64,000 nucleotides of DNA from Cellulomonas sp. JH27-2 (GTDB lineage Bacteria > Actinomycetota > Actinomycetes > Actinomycetales > Cellulomonadaceae): positions 124,001 through 188,000 of the forward strand of contig NZ_JACYFR010000001.1 in the NCBI RefSeq assembly GCF_014837175.1. The letters run 5' to 3'. This document shows, in pieces, positions 62,961-64,000 of this stretch. The notes under the pieces were generated by a model, which was not told the DNA's origin, ran no database searches, and worked only from the letters and a program-made list of their open reading frames with translations. Position numbers and translations under genes: made by a program. Numbering within the stretch: position 1 is the stretch's first letter; every line of letters begins with the position of its first letter.

Positions 62961-64000
62961 CCGCGCTCGCCTGGGATTGACTCGGCTGCAGCGCCCTGCG
63001 TCGAGGGCCACACCCACCGGCCCGACGTTGTGCGCAGTGAGGCACGGACGTCGTCAGCGCGGGCTTCGTTCTCGATGACGTCGCGCCAAGCCCTGAACAA
63101 GTCGCGGGTGTCGATAAGCGCCCCGCCGGCCTCGACGAGGGGGGCCAGCTCCGCATCGTTGGCCAGCGCTACCTCGCGTGTTGACGGGTCTGCGGTGCGC
63201 CAGGCATTGACGATGTGCCAGACACTGTCGGCCGGCCGACCGGCCTCGGCGGCGTAGAACGTCGAGGGACGCCCGACGATCTTGGAGATGTCACCAAGCC
63301 TCGCACCCTTGCTGTAGCCCTTGATCTCCACCAGGCAGGTCCAGGCCCCGTCGAGGTCGGTGACGCGCAGGTCTTCGAGCTTGGCTCCTGTCACGGCGTC
63401 GTGGTGGTCGTCCATCGCGCGCACACCGAAGCCGAGGTCTCCCAGGGCGTCCTGAACCGCCGCCTCGAGCGCCGCGCCGTCCGCAGTGAGCAGACGTTGT
63501 GGACCGTCAGCGGCCGTAGCGGCTGCCTGCTCCAGCTTCGCCGCGGTGATCGATGCGCGCTCGTCGAGCGCTGCGATCACCTGCGCGCGCTCCGCAGCGA
63601 TGTTGGCCAGCTCTCTAGCCGCCTCTCGGACTTGCGGTGCACCCCAGACCGGCCCCGTGGCCCAGTCCGGCTCGGAGGGAAATCGGCTCGGGTCGTGCAC
63701 TCGCAGCTCGTTGAGCATGAGCGCTAGCCACTGGTCTTCGTGGGTGGTGTAGTCGGGAAGGACCCAGGTCCAGATCCCGTCGGTCATTCCGCGGCGGGTG
63801 CAAATGAAGCTCACCACGCCGTGCTCTGCCCCGACCGTGGCGAGCGGCGTCATGTAGGCCTCTCTCGCGGCGCTGAACACTCGGCGGGGCGGCGCGGGTG
63901 CCGTCTCTACGATCGAGCGCTCGACAAGGGCGCGAAAGCGGGGATCCGGTCCGGCTGTGATGGACCTGGCGTGCGACTCCTCCAGGAGGCGCGGCGAGAA
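62957..64000 (-). CDS. PD-(D/E)XK nuclease-like protein, 5' end beyond the window
   Basis: At least 347 codons are visible and the frame stays open to the right edge (the last visible residues begin FSPRLLEESHARSITAGPDP), so the start is outside. The C-terminal part (about 180-300 of the visible part) shows LGDLGFGVRAMDDHHDAV, LEDLRVTDLDGAWTCLVEIKGYSKG: the order Glu/Asp ... hydrophobic-Glu-Ile-Lys is typical of PD-(D/E)XK restriction-type nuclease folds. A helical segment rich in Ala lies before it. The downstream membrane-protein gene is coupled to it. A role in defence is suggested by fold and island context. Confidence 0.55.
   Translation of the reverse strand, partial: FSPRLLEESHARSITAGPDPRFRALVERSIVETAPAPPRRVFSAAREAYMTPLATVGAEHGVVSFICTRRGMTDGIWTWVLPDYTTHEDQWLALMLNELRVHDPSRFPSEPDWATGPVWGAPQVREAARELANIAAERAQVIAALDERASITAAKLEQAAATAADGPQRLLTADGAALEAAVQDALGDLGFGVRAMDDHHDAVTGAKLEDLRVTDLDGAWTCLVEIKGYSKGARLGDISKIVGRPSTFYAAEAGRPADSVWHIVNAWRTADPSTREVALANDAELAPLVEAGGALIDTRDLFRAWRDVIENEARADDVRASLRTTSGRWVWPSTQGAAAESIPGERG

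Noticed and set aside
51750..64000. The island as a prophage or integrative conjugative element
   Set aside because: No integrase, phage structural, relaxase or type IV secretion gene, and no tRNA or attachment repeat is visible in the window.

Overview
The window is very GC-rich, with overlapping stop/start codons in its operons, many GTG starts, secreted modular glycosidases and actinobacterial gene sets (MsiK-type sugar importers, a SigE-like sigma factor, mycobacterial-type tad genes beside a DUF1998 helicase). This points to an actinobacterium, most probably Cellulomonas or a close relative. The genus is inferred from gene content, not from a marker gene.

Region 1 (1-28200) is an arabinose/arabinan utilisation locus, almost all on the minus strand. 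It encodes two very large secreted glycosidases: a GH51 arabinofuranosidase and a 1909-residue protein with a clan-A-like catalytic domain. It also holds a YtfQRT-YjfF-type sugar importer, a second importer lacking its own ATPase joined to an intracellular (alpha/alpha)6 glycosidase, and the operon araB-araD-araA. Two LacI-type repressors belong to it. Two operator classes can be read: TGTTAGCGCTAACA-like sites before ytfQ, the clan-A glycosidase, one lacI and araB, and CGAACCGGTTCG sites before the second importer and its lacI. Strong hairpins lie just after both binding-protein genes. proC runs directly into the second lacI.

Region 2 (28300-51750) looks like ordinary chromosome. It holds a MacAB-like ABC exporter operon with two adaptors and a DUF5666 lipoprotein, a methyltransferase, an LLM oxidoreductase, a ThuA-like protein and a K+-independent proton pyrophosphatase. 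It continues with the anaerobic ribonucleotide reductase pair nrdD-nrdG, a sigma factor with a membrane-anchored partner, the 5-oxoprolinase genes pxpA-B-C, a DUF1998 helicase, and the end of a tad-like cluster.

Region 3 (about 51750 to the right edge) is an accessory island. It begins where a DUF4244 gene of the tad cluster is cut. It contains an HTH protein, an Xre-type regulator, an AlbA_2/Schlafen-type protein, a GNAT-like protein and an unrecognised two-gene cassette (140 aa and 426 aa). IS30 and IS3 remnants, an RHS-repeat protein followed by two tiny membrane-protein genes, an alcohol dehydrogenase fragment and a translationally coupled pair (PD-(D/E)XK-like protein and membrane protein) complete it. 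The best candidates for undescribed systems are the 55177-56881 cassette, the 62310-64000 pair and the RHS-small membrane protein unit.

No rRNA, tRNA or CRISPR array was seen.
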